Assembly: GCF_017742215.1 (NCBI RefSeq) | Contig: NZ_JAGHKP010000005.1 | Coordinates: forward strand, 124,001-188,000 | Source: Chitinophaga chungangae | Lineage (GTDB): Bacteria; Bacteroidota; Bacteroidia; Chitinophagales; Chitinophagaceae | Reading direction: 5' to 3' | DNA: 64,000 nt | Shown here: piece after piece, positions 32,938 to 43,700 of the stretch | How positions within the stretch are numbered: the first letter of the stretch is position 1 | Layout of the letters: each line of letters begins with the position of its first letter | Position numbers and translations under genes: made by a program | The notes under the pieces: generated by a model | Told to the model about the DNA's origin: nothing | The model's database searches: none | Seen by the model: the letters and a program-made list of their open reading frames with translations, nothing else

Positions 32938-33567
32938 TCAGGGTTGTTTTTTGTATTTGCCTGAAATGAGCGCGTGGCGGCTGTTCACTTCCAGTTTTTG
33001 ATAGATGTTCTTGATGTGTGTTTTCACCGTTTCAAGGGAAATATCGAGCCGGATGGCGGTTTCTTTGTTGGTAAGCCCTTCTTCAATGGCCTGGAGTATC
33101 TGCGCTTCGCGCGGGGTGAGTTTTTCTTCCAGGTCTTCGGCCGATCTCGGGTTAAAATATGCTACCACTTTGCGGGCCACGCCGGGCGACATTGGCGCGC
33201 CGCCATCGCGCAGGCTGATGAGGCCTTCCCTGATCTTTTGCAGGGGCGTTTGTTTCAGCAGGTAACCGGTTGCGCCGGCGCAAAGCGCCTGGAATATTTT
33301 TTCAGGATCGTCGTACACCGTGAGCATCACTACCTGGCAGCGGGGCGAGCGGCGTTTGATGCGCTGAATGCCCTGTATGCCCGATTCGCCGGGCAGCCCG
33401 ATGTCTGACAATACCATGTCGAGTTTTACCTGTTCGTCCCATGCTTCCATGAAAGACACCACATCGCCTTTGCTTACGGCGCAAGTGAATCCCGGCTGCC
33501 GCGAAAAGTACTCCGTCAGCGTTTGCCTGATCTCTGCATCGTCTTCCAGGATTCCCAGGTAAATCAT
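32938..33567 (-). CDS. NarL/FixJ-type response regulator
   Basis: A 209-residue two-domain response regulator. Receiver domain: acidic pocket in LEDDAEIRQ (Glu8-Asp10), phospho-acceptor Asp55 in VLSDIGLPG, and the conserved Thr/Lys in MLTVYDDP and LLKQTPLQ. C-terminal LuxR-type HTH: LTPREAQILQAIEEGLTNKE, then LDISLETVKTHIKNIYQKL. It lies 57 bases after the propeller kinase gene on the same strand, so the kinase is its probable partner. Activated by phosphorylation, it would bind DNA as a dimer. Target genes are unknown; the SusCD pair 1 locus nearby is a candidate but not established. Confidence 0.95.
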   Translation of the reverse strand: MIYLGILEDDAEIRQTLTEYFSRQPGFTCAVSKGDVVSFMEAWDEQVKLDMVLSDIGLPGESGIQGIQRIKRRSPRCQVVMLTVYDDPEKIFQALCAGATGYLLKQTPLQKIREGLISLRDGGAPMSPGVARKVVAYFNPRSAEDLEEKLTPREAQILQAIEEGLTNKETAIRLDISLETVKTHIKNIYQKLEVNSRHALISGKYKKQP

Positions 33568-33624
33568 GCTGTAAAGATGTGTATTAAGGGTGAAAGTATC
33601 TCTCCCTCTTTTGGGGGAGGAAAT

Positions 33625-36567
33625 TTACCAGGGTACAGACAGCCTGACCTTGAAAGCGCCTTTCCCGGCGCAGGTTTCCAGTTCCCCTTTCATGCGCCCC
33701 GCCCGCAGCTTCATATGCTGCAGGCCCTGCCCGCCCTGGTAAGCGCCCATCGAGCGCGGCGGTTCTTCGCAGGGATTCTGCACGGTCAGTTCCAACCGTT
33801 TGCCGAAATGAAGATGAATGTTCACGGCGCCTTCGGAAGCATACCGCGCCGCATTGTTCACTGCTTCTTTAAAAATGAGGAAAAAATTCTGACGGATGAT
33901 CTGGCTGAGCGGCTTGTCTTCATACCCGCCCGTTACCTGGAAAGAACAGCCCAGCTCGAGTTCCTGCTGCAGCTTCACGATGTAATCCCGCATACGGCTC
34001 ACGAGATCGGCGGCCGTGTCGAACCGCGCGTCGATAGACCATACCATATCGCTCATGGTGGTGAGCGCATCGCGGCTGGTATCGGCGATCTTTTGAAGGG
34101 CGGGCGCGTTTTCTTCTTTCATGCGCAGCAGGTCTGCCTGGAAATAAATGCGGGTGAGCGAGCTGCCCACTTCGTCGTGCAGGTCGCCGGCTATTTTGGT
34201 GCGCAGCTGTTGCTCCCTCAGCAATTGCCGCAAACGGTAACGGTAAACGAGCCAGATGGCGCATACGGCGAACAGCAGCGCCAGTGTGCGGAACCACCAG
34301 GTCTGGTACCAGGCGGGCAACACGGTAAGCGGCATAGTGAGCAGCGTTTGCGTGGCATTGCCTGGCGAAGAGCGGGCGGCGAGCTGTACTAGGTATTCAC
34401 CGGGATCGAGGCCCGCGAAGCTGATCTCCGGCTGCCTGCCCAGTTCTTTCCAGTCTTCATCTTTCAGCCGGTAGAAATATTGCAGCTGCCGCATTTCCTG
34501 GTCAGGCCCGCCGAAACGCAGCGAAAAATATTCGGTGCGGGGCGGCACCCGCAGGGCTTTAACAGTGCGGTAAGGCAGCGTGTAGTCCTGCACCTGGCCC
34601 CGGTGACTGCTGGTGGTGAAACTGGTGAAATACAGCAGGGGAAAGCTTTGCGCCGTATCGGCGGCCAGCAGCTGGTTGGGGTCGAATGCGGTGAAACCGT
34701 TGATGGTGCCGAAATACATCTTATCCCCGTCCTGCAGCGCGGCGGAGTGGTTAAATTCGTTGGAAGGAAGTTTGTTCAGCCGGGAAAAATTACGCGCCGC
34801 ATACGTAACCGTATGCACCAGGCTCAGGCCATGGTCCGTTCCGGCAACGGCATACGGCCCGGCTAACAGTACCGAATATACGGCGTTTCCTGCCAGCCCG
34901 TTGCCGGTGCCGATCGTGGCGGTCAGTTTTCCCTGCATGTCCGTCACCAATATACCGCGGCCATTCGTGCCCGCCCAGATATGATCGTTCACTTCACGCA
35001 GGCAATACACGCCTGTTTCCGGCTGCCCTTCCGGCACCCGGGTAATTTTTCCCGAACGGGCATCGAAAATAAAAAGCCCGGCGCCCGTGGCGATATATTT
35101 CAGGGAACCTTTGGCCAGTACCTGGAAAACTTTCGCAGTCATGATACGTTTGTTGGCGTACAAGCCGGGAACCGGCACTATACGGCCTTTACGCGCGTTG
35201 AGCAGGTAAAGGCCGCTGTAGGTGCCCACCCACGCCAGCGAATCGTTTTCGCGGTAAAGGCTCACTACGTAGCGGGTTTGCGAAGTAAGACCGCCGGCGG
35301 GGTCTTTCCTGAGAGGGCTGAACGCCAGCGACGAAGGATCGAGCCACATCAGCCCGTCTCCTTCCGTGCCCGCCAGCAGTGAATCTTTGCCCCAGGGCAG
35401 CAGGGTGTAAATAAACCGCTGCGCGATGGGCGTAATGCGGCCGGTCTTTTCGTCGAGCAGGGTGAGCCCGTCGCGGTAATTGCCGATGATCCAGGAACTG
35501 TCTGCCCGGCGGTAGATGCAGCGCACGCTGTACGGCACGGTTTCGGAGGAAGCGGTGCCGAGATAATTATGAAACGGGGTGCTGACGGGCTCCAGCACTG
35601 CAATGCCTTTGTTGAAGCTGAAATATGTTTTTTCTGCCCGGCCGGGAAACATCAGCATGCCCGCGTTGGTAAAATGCTGCAGCACTTCGGGCTCCGTTTC
35701 CATGGACTGCCCCGTTTCCGGATCGAGGGCGATGAAGCCATATTTATTGATGTATACGCCAACATTATCGTTCTGCAAATTGAAAAAACTGACCTTGCGC
35801 TGTGTGGCAAGCGAATCGTTGAGCGGGTGTTTCCAGCGGGAAACTTTGCCGGTTTTGATATCGCCGGTATACACGCCGTCGTTGGAAACATTGAATATCA
35901 CCTTCCCGCTTTTGTGAAACAATACGCGGTCGGTGATGGCGTCCTTTAAATCCGCGGAAGGAAAAAAACGCACGATCTTTTGCCCGCGCAGCACGGCGAA
36001 GCGCCCGTTCACCAGGGCCCACAGTTCGCCGTCCACCGGCTCGAATACGGCGCCCAGCTGCACGTCGGGGCCGGGTATGAGTTTTCTGAAATCGGCCACC
36101 GTAACCAGTTTGCCGTTGCTGACGCGGTATAATACGCCGTTGTTGGAGATGACGTAAATGGAGCCGTCTTTTCCTTCGCAGATGATCCGCACGTAAAGGC
36201 TTTCTTTTGAACCGGGATGGAATTGCCAGCTCACGGCTTTCCATGTGTGCAGGTCGATCATGGTGAGACCGTTGGGAGAGCCGGCCCAGATGCGGTCCCG
36301 CCCGTCTGCCAGCAGGCAGTTGATAGCGTTGCTGATGATGGCGGGTTTGCTGAAGAGGTCGAACGTGAGCAGGCGGTTGCCGTCGTACCGGTGAAGGCCG
36401 CTGCTGGTAGTGAACCAGATGATCCCTTTCCTGTCTTCCGCCACGTGGGTGATGCTAACATCGCGCAGGGAAGCGGGCAGGTCCAGGAAACGGAACCGCA
36501 GGCCCTCGTGCGCATGCAGCAACGACGGTAACAGGAACAGGCAGCAAAATATCCAGGTGCGGGTCAT
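33625..36567 (-). CDS. Two-propeller sensor histidine kinase (HisKA_3 type)
   Basis: A 980-residue membrane-bound sensor kinase. Signal peptide at residues 1-20 (TRTWIFCCLFLLPSLLHA). Two seven-bladed propellers (repeats such as IWAGSPNGLTMID and TGSGLFIFDARSG) fill most of residues 25-600, then a Y_Y_Y domain (FYRLKDEDWKELG...PGEYLVQLAARS) and a membrane helix (WWFRTLALLFAVCAIWLVY). The kinase core has His797 in GDLHDEVGSSLTRI and an ATP-binding GGQGLQHMKLRAGRM block. It lacks the receiver and AraC domain of hybrid (HTCS) sensors, so it needs a separate regulator: the NarL-type protein 57 bases downstream. The ligand of the propellers is unknown, but this architecture often senses oligosaccharides. 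Confidence 0.95.
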   Translation of the reverse strand: MTRTWIFCCLFLLPSLLHAHEGLRFRFLDLPASLRDVSITHVAEDRKGIIWFTTSSGLHRYDGNRLLTFDLFSKPAIISNAINCLLADGRDRIWAGSPNGLTMIDLHTWKAVSWQFHPGSKESLYVRIICEGKDGSIYVISNNGVLYRVSNGKLVTVADFRKLIPGPDVQLGAVFEPVDGELWALVNGRFAVLRGQKIVRFFPSADLKDAITDRVLFHKSGKVIFNVSNDGVYTGDIKTGKVSRWKHPLNDSLATQRKVSFFNLQNDNVGVYINKYGFIALDPETGQSMETEPEVLQHFTNAGMLMFPGRAEKTYFSFNKGIAVLEPVSTPFHNYLGTASSETVPYSVRCIYRRADSSWIIGNYRDGLTLLDEKTGRITPIAQRFIYTLLPWGKDSLLAGTEGDGLMWLDPSSLAFSPLRKDPAGGLTSQTRYVVSLYRENDSLAWVGTYSGLYLLNARKGRIVPVPGLYANKRIMTAKVFQVLAKGSLKYIATGAGLFIFDARSGKITRVPEGQPETGVYCLREVNDHIWAGTNGRGILVTDMQGKLTATIGTGNGLAGNAVYSVLLAGPYAVAGTDHGLSLVHTVTYAARNFSRLNKLPSNEFNHSAALQDGDKMYFGTINGFTAFDPNQLLAADTAQSFPLLYFTSFTTSSHRGQVQDYTLPYRTVKALRVPPRTEYFSLRFGGPDQEMRQLQYFYRLKDEDWKELGRQPEISFAGLDPGEYLVQLAARSSPGNATQTLLTMPLTVLPAWYQTWWFRTLALLFAVCAIWLVYRYRLRQLLREQQLRTKIAGDLHDEVGSSLTRIYFQADLLRMKEENAPALQKIADTSRDALTTMSDMVWSIDARFDTAADLVSRMRDYIVKLQQELELGCSFQVTGGYEDKPLSQIIRQNFFLIFKEAVNNAARYASEGAVNIHLHFGKRLELTVQNPCEEPPRSMGAYQGGQGLQHMKLRAGRMKGELETCAGKGAFKVRLSVPW

Positions 36568-36669
36568 GGTTCTCGCATGGTTGGGAAAGCGTTCCGGAAA
36601 TTCACAGGATATTGCAGGATTATATCGGCAGGTCACCGCTTTCTCCGGATAAAAATACGATTTAACGCC

Positions 36670-38577
36670 CTAATTTTCCATGTATTCCCATGCGCTGCGG
36701 TATGCGTCGCGCGCTTCGGCGTAAGCGATAAAATCGGCGTAAAAGGGGAATTGCGAAAGCGTGGCGCTGTCGCCGATCACCACCAGTTTTTTGCGCGCGC
36801 GCGTCATGGCTACGTTCATCCTCCGTACGTCCGACAAAAAACCGATCTTGTTTTCGGTGTTGCTGCGCGTCATGCTGATGTACACCACGTCGCGCTCCTG
36901 CCCCTGGAAACTGTCGATCGTGTTCACGGAGATGCGGTCGCCGTAAGCTTTCAGCTCCGGCGAATGTTCGAGCTGCTCCTTCAGCAGGTAGATCTGTTCC
37001 CGGTACGGCGATATCACGGCGATGCCGGGAAAGTTTTCTTTGCTGTAATGTGTGCTCAATGTGCCGACCAGCTGGCGGAGATGTTTGAAAAGGAACGCGG
37101 CTTCTTCGGGATTGCTCGTGCTGGTGCCTTCCGTTTTTTCATCGAACCCGCAACCGGCCGTATCCACGAACACCAACGGGGTTTCGGTGGGGTGCAGCAG
37201 GTGGTCCGCCACGGAAGCGTGCGCTTTGAGTTTGTCTTTATAAAAAATGGACGAGGAATATCCCATGATGGTGGCATGCATGCGGTATTGTTCTTCCAGC
37301 ATCACCACGGCTTCGGGATAAAGCGCGGTGCATTTTTCGAGCAGGGTGGTACTGAGCCCTTTGCGCGCCGCTTCGTCGGATTTAACGGTGGGGGACAATT
37401 GGTGATGATCGCCCGCCAGCACTACTTTTTGCGCTTTGAGCACGGGTATCCAGCATGCCGGTTCCAGCGCCTGGCCCGCTTCGTCGATCACGACGGTGTG
37501 GTACTGCCGGCCGCGGACGGTGTAGTGATTGGCGCCTACCAGCGTGGCGGTTACCACCTGGGCTTTGGCGATCACATCGTCGATGATATACTGTTCGGTG
37601 TTTTCGACGGATTTGAGGATGTTCCTTGCTTCGGCGAACAGTGCTTTGCGTTGCTCGCGCTCCGACCTGCCGAAATTGCGTTTGTATTTGTGCGCCATGT
37701 CGCGGAACTCGTTGGCTTGTTTTTTCAGGCGTTTGATCTCCTTGCTGGAAGGATGTTCGGCGATCTTGCTGTCCAGCGTGAGGGCAGTGAGTTTTTCGGA
37801 CACTCGTGCCGGGTTGCCCACGCGCAAAACGTTCAGGCCTTCTTCAAAGAGTTTTTCGCTGAGCAGGTCTACTGCGGTATTGCTGGGCGCCACCACCAGC
37901 ACCTGCTGCGGTTGCTGTGCGATGAGGGCTTTGATGGCCTGCACCAGCGTGGTGGTTTTGCCGGTGCCGGGAGGGCCGTGTACGATGGCGATATCGTTGG
38001 CGGAAAGGATCATTTGCACGGCTTCCCGCTGCGAGTTGTTGAGGCGCGCATGCTGGAAAGGCGGCGTGCCGGCATGAAAAGAAGGCGCCTGTGTGCCGGT
38101 GAGGATGCGGACGAGCCTGCCTTCATTGGTTTTTTCGGCGAGCGCGGCGGCCTGTTTGAGGGCGTTCTGCATTTCGTCGTAGCTGTTGTCGTCGAACAGC
38201 AGGTCGACGCCGAGCTTGCCATCGTCCGCCCAATCCGGCAGTTCGTCCGTGCGCAGCGTGAGTTTCAGACGGTTGCCGCTTTGCCAGGAAATAACGCCTT
38301 CCACGTGATGTTCTTTCGGATTGTGATGCGAGAACAACATGGCGGCGGCGCCGAAACGCAGCTGGTGCACGATCTCCTGGTGGGTGGTGCGTTCCATTTC
38401 CACGGTCAGGTAATCGCCGCGGCTCATTTCGGAGCCGCGGATGGCGATGGGGTACCAGGTAAGGCCGTTCGCCCGCCTGACGGCCACCGGTGAGGTTTCC
38501 GTAAGCTGGCGATAGTTCCTTTTATCTTCTTCCTTTTCGATTTTTAACAGCTCCTGCAGCCTTGCAAAATAATCCAT
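36670..38577 (-). CDS. SF1B helicase of the IGHMBP2/UPF1-like type
   Basis: A 635-residue superfamily 1 helicase. Walker A GPPGTGKTT at residues 201-209, motif II DEAGQALEP (about 363-371), motif III GDHHQLSPTV, motif IV LEEQYRMH, motif V INTIDSFQGQERDVVYIS-like, motif VI NVAMTRARKKLVVIGD. The N-terminal half (residues 1-180) holds a region before the ATPase core, as in SMUBP-2-type proteins. These proteins unwind DNA or RNA 5'-3'; prokaryotic relatives lack a settled role. No partner nuclease is seen. The gene lies 16 bases before the VOC gene on the same strand. Full length; no damage seen. Confidence 0.92.
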   Translation of the reverse strand: MDYFARLQELLKIEKEEDKRNYRQLTETSPVAVRRANGLTWYPIAIRGSEMSRGDYLTVEMERTTHQEIVHQLRFGAAAMLFSHHNPKEHHVEGVISWQSGNRLKLTLRTDELPDWADDGKLGVDLLFDDNSYDEMQNALKQAAALAEKTNEGRLVRILTGTQAPSFHAGTPPFQHARLNNSQREAVQMILSANDIAIVHGPPGTGKTTTLVQAIKALIAQQPQQVLVVAPSNTAVDLLSEKLFEEGLNVLRVGNPARVSEKLTALTLDSKIAEHPSSKEIKRLKKQANEFRDMAHKYKRNFGRSEREQRKALFAEARNILKSVENTEQYIIDDVIAKAQVVTATLVGANHYTVRGRQYHTVVIDEAGQALEPACWIPVLKAQKVVLAGDHHQLSPTVKSDEAARKGLSTTLLEKCTALYPEAVVMLEEQYRMHATIMGYSSSIFYKDKLKAHASVADHLLHPTETPLVFVDTAGCGFDEKTEGTSTSNPEEAAFLFKHLRQLVGTLSTHYSKENFPGIAVISPYREQIYLLKEQLEHSPELKAYGDRISVNTIDSFQGQERDVVYISMTRSNTENKIGFLSDVRRMNVAMTRARKKLVVIGDSATLSQFPFYADFIAYAEARDAYRSAWEYMEN

Positions 38578-38592
38578 CGCGCGAAGGTACGA

Positions 38593-38979
38593 TTACTTTT
38601 CGTCCTCCTGCAACACGGAAAGGATGTTGCCCGCGGGGTCTTTGAACCACGCGATCACCGGCCCGTTGCCGCGCATGATGCCTTTTTTGTCCGTTTTCAG
38701 GTCGCCTTCGTTGTAATGCTCGAACTGAACGCCTTTCTGCATGAGCGCATCCACGGCCTCGTCCACGTCTTTCACCGGGAAGTTGAGAATAGTGAAGGAA
38801 GCTGGCGTGTGGTTGGGTTTCGGGTAGATGAGTATGTTGGCGCCGCCTTTTATGCTGAGGTTCAGCGTGCCCATTTCACCGTCCTGTACGTTGAGGCCAA
38901 GCGTTTGGCCGTAGAACTGTTTTGCTTTTTCGAGGTCATTCACGGAAAAACTGCTGAATGCTTTGGTGTCTTTGAACAT
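38593..38979 (-). CDS. VOC (glyoxalase/dioxygenase) family protein
   Basis: A 128-residue VOC-superfamily protein, one beta-alpha-beta-beta-beta pair: AFSSFSVNDLEKAKQFYGQT (first module), then TILNFPVKDVDEAVDALMQK and PVIAWFKDPAGNILSVLQE at the C-terminus. Single-module VOC proteins dimerise and may bind a metal and isomerise or sequester small molecules. The metal ligands of glyoxalase I are not clearly present, so catalytic function is uncertain. It is the first gene of a small same-strand group with the SF1 helicase gene (16 bases). No clear promoter. Confidence 0.88.
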   Translation of the reverse strand: MFKDTKAFSSFSVNDLEKAKQFYGQTLGLNVQDGEMGTLNLSIKGGANILIYPKPNHTPASFTILNFPVKDVDEAVDALMQKGVQFEHYNEGDLKTDKKGIMRGNGPVIAWFKDPAGNILSVLQEDEK

Positions 38980-39095
38980 AAGCCTGGTTTTTTTTATAAA
39001 GTTACGGGCTTAGGATGAATGAAAGGAGGGGTGATTGAGGCAAATTGGGTGGCGGAATTGGCAACAGCAGTGGGTTTACGGTTGTTGTGAAAAGA

Positions 39096-39123
39096 AAAGC
39101 CGCCTGTTTTTGCAGGCGGCTTT
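39096..39123 (-). terminator. Terminator of SusCD pair 1
   Basis: Perfect 11-bp stem AAAGCCGCCTG/CAGGCGGCTTT with a 6-base loop; on the minus strand it is followed by T-rich sequence. Lies 23 bases beyond the stop at 39146. Confidence 0.8.
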
Positions 39124-39145
39124 CCGTATACGGCAACGTTGTTTT

Positions 39146-40783
39146 TTACGGTTTGTCCCACCAGATCGGCTGGTTGAGGTAGGTCGGTTTCGCAGCATCG
39201 GGATTGGCTTTCAACACCTGCTCGATGTTGTAGTTGATCTCGTAGCTGGCGACTGCAAACCTGCGGGGCCAGTCGGTCTGGTTCGGGTATGCTTCCACAT
39301 ACACGTGAGACGGGCGTTTGAAGCCTTTGTATACACCGGAGGCTTCGTTGTAATTGCCGGCGGCGTCTGTGCAGTAGTTCATGCGGCGCAGGTCTACCCA
39401 CAGTTCGGGTGAGTACGACATCGCGATGTATTTCTGGATCATGATGTGGCTCATGGTGAGCTGCGCGGGATTTTGTACGATAGACGTGCTGAGGCTGAAC
39501 TCGCCGATGGTGAGCGGACTAACGCCCATGAGGGACATATGCGACGCGATGCCTGCTTTATAGGCTGCAAGTGCTTCGATCGGGCGGTTGAGGCGAAGCA
39601 GCACTTCCGCTTTGATGAACTCCATTTCAGAAACCGTCAGCAGCAAGCCTTTTGCACCACGGGCGGTATACCAGGTGCCCGTGCTCTGTATGCGGTCTGA
39701 CGATGAAGGCGCATAGGGTGTTTTACGCAGGGTCACGTAGATGGAATCTTTGTTGGAGAAGGAATTGGTGTTTGCGTTGTACGAAACGGCGGCCGGGCCT
39801 GTTTTGGGCAGGTCGCTGGTCATGTCTACCCCCTGGGTCCGGTAGAACATGTTGAATTTGTTCGTGGAACGGGGAATGAGCAGGTTGGCGCGCGGGTCTT
39901 CCATGTTATTGACGCCGGTGGGCGCACCGGTGTAGTTGTTCAGGATGTAATCCATGTACAGTTTGGTAAGCCTTGCGGTAGTACCGGTATTGGTGTACTG
40001 CAGGGCTTCCTTAGCTGCGCTGGGTACGGTTGGCCCTTCGTCGACGTATTGCATCACGGTGCTTTGCAACTCGTTTTGCGGGCCTTTGTTTGCTGCGTCC
40101 AATACGGCTTGTGCGTCGAAGTTGGCTTTTTTACTGGTGTGCAGCATGAAACGGGCTTTGAGGCCCCAGGCCAGGCGTATCCAGTTGTCTACTTTCCCTT
40201 TGTTGAGAATGTCCCCCTTCGCCAGCGGCGGCGCTATTGGGCCCTGTGTTTTCTGCAGATCGGCGATGGCTTCGTCCAGCAATGCCAGTACTTTACCCTG
40301 GATATATTCGGCTTCGTCGAACTTGGGCGTGAGGATGTCTTTGTTATTGAACTCATCGTAAGGCAACATACCATAAAAATCGGCGAGATAACCGAATCCC
40401 CATGCTTTGATGACTTTGGCCGCACCGATGTAATGCCATGCTTCCACTTTTTCGGCCGCGGTGATGAGCGGATCGATATTCACGGCAGTGTTTACGTACC
40501 AGCTTTGCCAGGGCCAATTGGCGCTGCTCACGTTGGAGTACCAGCGGGTAAGGTTCCAGTTGTTGTTGTTGGCGTACACCACGGCCAGCTGTTGGGATAC
40601 AAAAGCGGCGCGGGTGCCTGCGCTTTCGTAGCCGTCAACGAACTGTGCGATCAATGGCGGGAGGCGCTGTTCCGCGGTAGGTACCGTGGAGTTGGCGCTG
40701 TTCGGGTTCTCGTTGATGTCCACCCATTTTTTACAGGAGACAAAAACGAGCGACAAACTTATATAACAGAGTATCTTTTTCAT
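39146..40783 (-). CDS. SusD/RagB-type outer-membrane lipoprotein (pair 1)
   Basis: A 545-residue SusD-like lipoprotein. Signal MKKILCYISLSLVFVSCKKW with lipidated Cys17. The N-terminal SusD_like-2 segment begins WVDINENPNSANSTVPTAEQ. A TPR-like helical region fills the middle, and the C-terminus has the conserved PELWVDLRRMNYCTDAAGNY and KPSHVYVEAYPNQTDWPRRF type motifs. SusD lipoproteins sit on the cell surface on top of SusC and bind the glycan. The gene starts 11 bases after the SusC gene stops, so the two are co-transcribed. The substrate is unknown; no CAZyme lies in the same strand block. Confidence 0.94.
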   Translation of the reverse strand: MKKILCYISLSLVFVSCKKWVDINENPNSANSTVPTAEQRLPPLIAQFVDGYESAGTRAAFVSQQLAVVYANNNNWNLTRWYSNVSSANWPWQSWYVNTAVNIDPLITAAEKVEAWHYIGAAKVIKAWGFGYLADFYGMLPYDEFNNKDILTPKFDEAEYIQGKVLALLDEAIADLQKTQGPIAPPLAKGDILNKGKVDNWIRLAWGLKARFMLHTSKKANFDAQAVLDAANKGPQNELQSTVMQYVDEGPTVPSAAKEALQYTNTGTTARLTKLYMDYILNNYTGAPTGVNNMEDPRANLLIPRSTNKFNMFYRTQGVDMTSDLPKTGPAAVSYNANTNSFSNKDSIYVTLRKTPYAPSSSDRIQSTGTWYTARGAKGLLLTVSEMEFIKAEVLLRLNRPIEALAAYKAGIASHMSLMGVSPLTIGEFSLSTSIVQNPAQLTMSHIMIQKYIAMSYSPELWVDLRRMNYCTDAAGNYNEASGVYKGFKRPSHVYVEAYPNQTDWPRRFAVASYEINYNIEQVLKANPDAAKPTYLNQPIWWDKP

Positions 40784-40794
40784 TACCGTAACTT

Positions 40795-43700
40795 TTAGAA
40801 TTTAAGATTTAAACCAACCGCAAAGCCGGAGGTGGCGGGCACGCCGGCATAGTCGATCCCCACCGAGCCTGAGCCGATCACACCTGCGCCGGCAGCGCTG
40901 GTTTCAGGGTCCATGCCTTCATAGTTGGTAAACAACGCCAGGTTGGTGCCGGTAGCGGTGATGGTCGCGTCTTTCAGCCAGGGTATGCGGGTGAAGGCGG
41001 TCCTGGGCAGAGAATACGCGAGCGATACGGAACGCAGGCGCAACCAGTTCGTTTTCGTGATGAAGAACGGCGCATGGTTGGAATAAATGTCCCGGTAATA
41101 CTTTTCACTAGCAATCACCGTTTTCGTTACCGGTTCGTATTTGGACGTGGCCGGGTTGAGGCTCATGCCGGTGAAGGTGATCTCGCTGCCCCTGTTTTCG
41201 GTGCGTTTGCTGAGACCATAGGCGGTGAGCAGGTACTCGGTACCGTTGTAGATGTCGCCACCCACGCGGAAGTCCCACAGCATGGAGAAATTAAAGTTCC
41301 GGTAGCTGAGGCTGTTGTTCAAACCGCCCAGCAGGTTAGGCTCGCGGTTGCCAACTGGCGTAGTGGTGAGGGTGGATGTAAGCGGGTAACCCGTAGCCCA
41401 GTCGATCAGCAGGTTGCCGCTTTCGTCGGTCTGCCATTTTGAACCGCTCAGGCCCATGAAGTTGCCTTTGTCGAAAGAGGCGGCTTTGGCATTGCCTACC
41501 TGTACATCAGTTACGTAAAGGATCGGCAGCGCGGCCGGGAGGTCTTTTACAACGCCTTTGTTGTGGCTCATGTTGAGCGACATGTTCCAGTTGAAATTTT
41601 TCCTTTTCACCGGGTTGGCGTTGATGGTTACTTCCACGCCTTTGTTTTCGATCTCGCCGGTGTTTACAAAGCTGAGGATGTATGCGGTAGCATTACTTAC
41701 ACGTGGCTGCAGGATCTGGTCCCTGCTGTTATTGATGTAATACGCCACATCCAGCCCAAGGCGGCCGTTAAGGAACCGCAGCTCGGCGCCAAACTCGGTA
41801 GAAGTAGTGGTTTCAGGCTTCAGGTCTTCGTTGCCACGCGTCCAGTAGTTACGGAAACCGCCGCCAATGGTCAGCTCAGGACCGAACAAATAAGTGGCCG
41901 TCTGGTACGGCGGTGCGTCTTTCCCCACCTGCGCCCAGGATGCGCGGATCTTTCCGAAGGAAAGGATGTTGCTTTTCGGTAGTATTTCCGTAAACACGAA
42001 ACTGCCGCTAACGGAAGGATAGAAGAATGACTGGTTTTTTACCGGCAGGGTGGAGGAGATGTCGTTGCGGCCGGTAGCGCTCAGGAACAACATGTTTTTA
42101 TACCCCACTCTTACATCGCCGTAAAAACCTGCAAGCCTTTTGCGGGTGATGGCCTGTGAGAAATACTGGTTCTCCTTCGCCGCGTTGTTGATGCTGATGA
42201 ATTGCGGGATGGAGAAATTCTCCGCGCGGGCGGAATTGGATTTCACGTAGGAATCTTCCGTTGTAACGCCCGCTATCGCATTGATGTCCCAATCGCTGAA
42301 CGTTTTGTGGAAGTTCAGCATGAAATTGGAATTGATGTAATTGTAATAGCGGTTGGTTTCAGACAACATCCCGTTCTGCCAGGCCACTTTTACGCTGGAA
42401 CCGGGGGAAGTGAGGCTGCTGAACTGGGTGGTGTAATTATCCACGCCGAGCCTGTAGGTCGCATCGAGCCAGTCGGTGATCTTCAGGTTAACGTAAGCCG
42501 TACCGATAAAGCGGTTGGTTCTGTCTGACTGCGGATTTTTATAGATCAGCCAGTACGGGTTGTCTACATCGGTGTCCAGCGCAGCGTCCGGCAGCAGCCG
42601 GTGTTTGGTGCCATCGGGATTTAGCCAGAATGTCATATCGTCGTTACGCGGCCAGGCGATGATGCTTTCCATGTAACCTGTACCGTTTGAGCCCCAGAGG
42701 CCGCTGCCGGTAAGGGTTTTCCTGGTTTCGCTCACTGCGTACGATGCATTCAGGCCAAAGGTGAACCGGCCGATCTTCTGTTCGCCGTTAAAACGAACGG
42801 TGCTGCGGTCATAATCAGTGGTAGGCACAATACCGCCCTGTTTGAGATTGGAGCCTGACAGGAAAAAATTCCCGGTCTTGGAACCGCCGGAAATAGTGAA
42901 ACTGTTGTCGAACGCATTGGCGGTTTTGAAGAAGTCGCCCATGTTGTCGTAGACCGGCTCGCCGGACTGGAACTTGTCGCCCCAGGAGCGGGAGGTCTGG
43001 TCCGTAAAAGTGCCGCTGTAATAGGAGCCTTGTTTGTATATGCTTTGCTGCTCGGGCAGGCGGTTCACCCAGTTAGCGATGTACCGGCTGGTAACGGAGC
43101 CCGTTACAGTGCCTTCCGCGCCTTTTTTGGTGGTGATGATGATGGCGCCCGCCGCTGCGCGGAGACCGTACAAAGCCGCCGCAGCAGGGCCTTTCAGTAC
43201 AGAAATGCTTTCAATGTCTTCGGGGTTGATGTCCATCGCGCGGTTGCTGTTGGTGGTGGACAGGTTCACGCTGCCATCGAACGCGCTGTTGTCTCCCTGG
43301 CCGGTGGAGTTGTCCATCGGCATCCCGTCTATCACGAACAGCGGCTGGTTGTCGCGCTCAAGCGAAGTACCGCCGCGAATGATGATAGACGCGGAAGAAC
43401 CGGGCGCGCCGCCGGAATTGGTGATGTTGAGGCCGGCGATCTTGCCGTTCAGCGAATTGATGAGGTTGGGGTCTTTGTTTTTCATCAGCTCTACGGCCTG
43501 GATGTCCTGCACGGAATAACCCAGCGCCTTCCGCTCTTTTTTGATGCCCATGGCCGTCACTACCACTTCGCTCAGCGCGCTTTCCGAAAGCTTCATGCTG
43601 AGGTTCACGGTGGCATTGGCGCCCACGGTCACCCGTATTGTTTCATAACCGATGAAGCTAAATTCCAGCACTTCCCCTGGAGAAGCCTGGATGCTGAAAT

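Noticed and set aside
36577..38493. A 638-residue frame antisense to the SF1 helicase
   Set aside because: It is a codon-bias shadow: Arg/His/Phe-rich with no domain signature, while the opposite strand has all helicase motifs.
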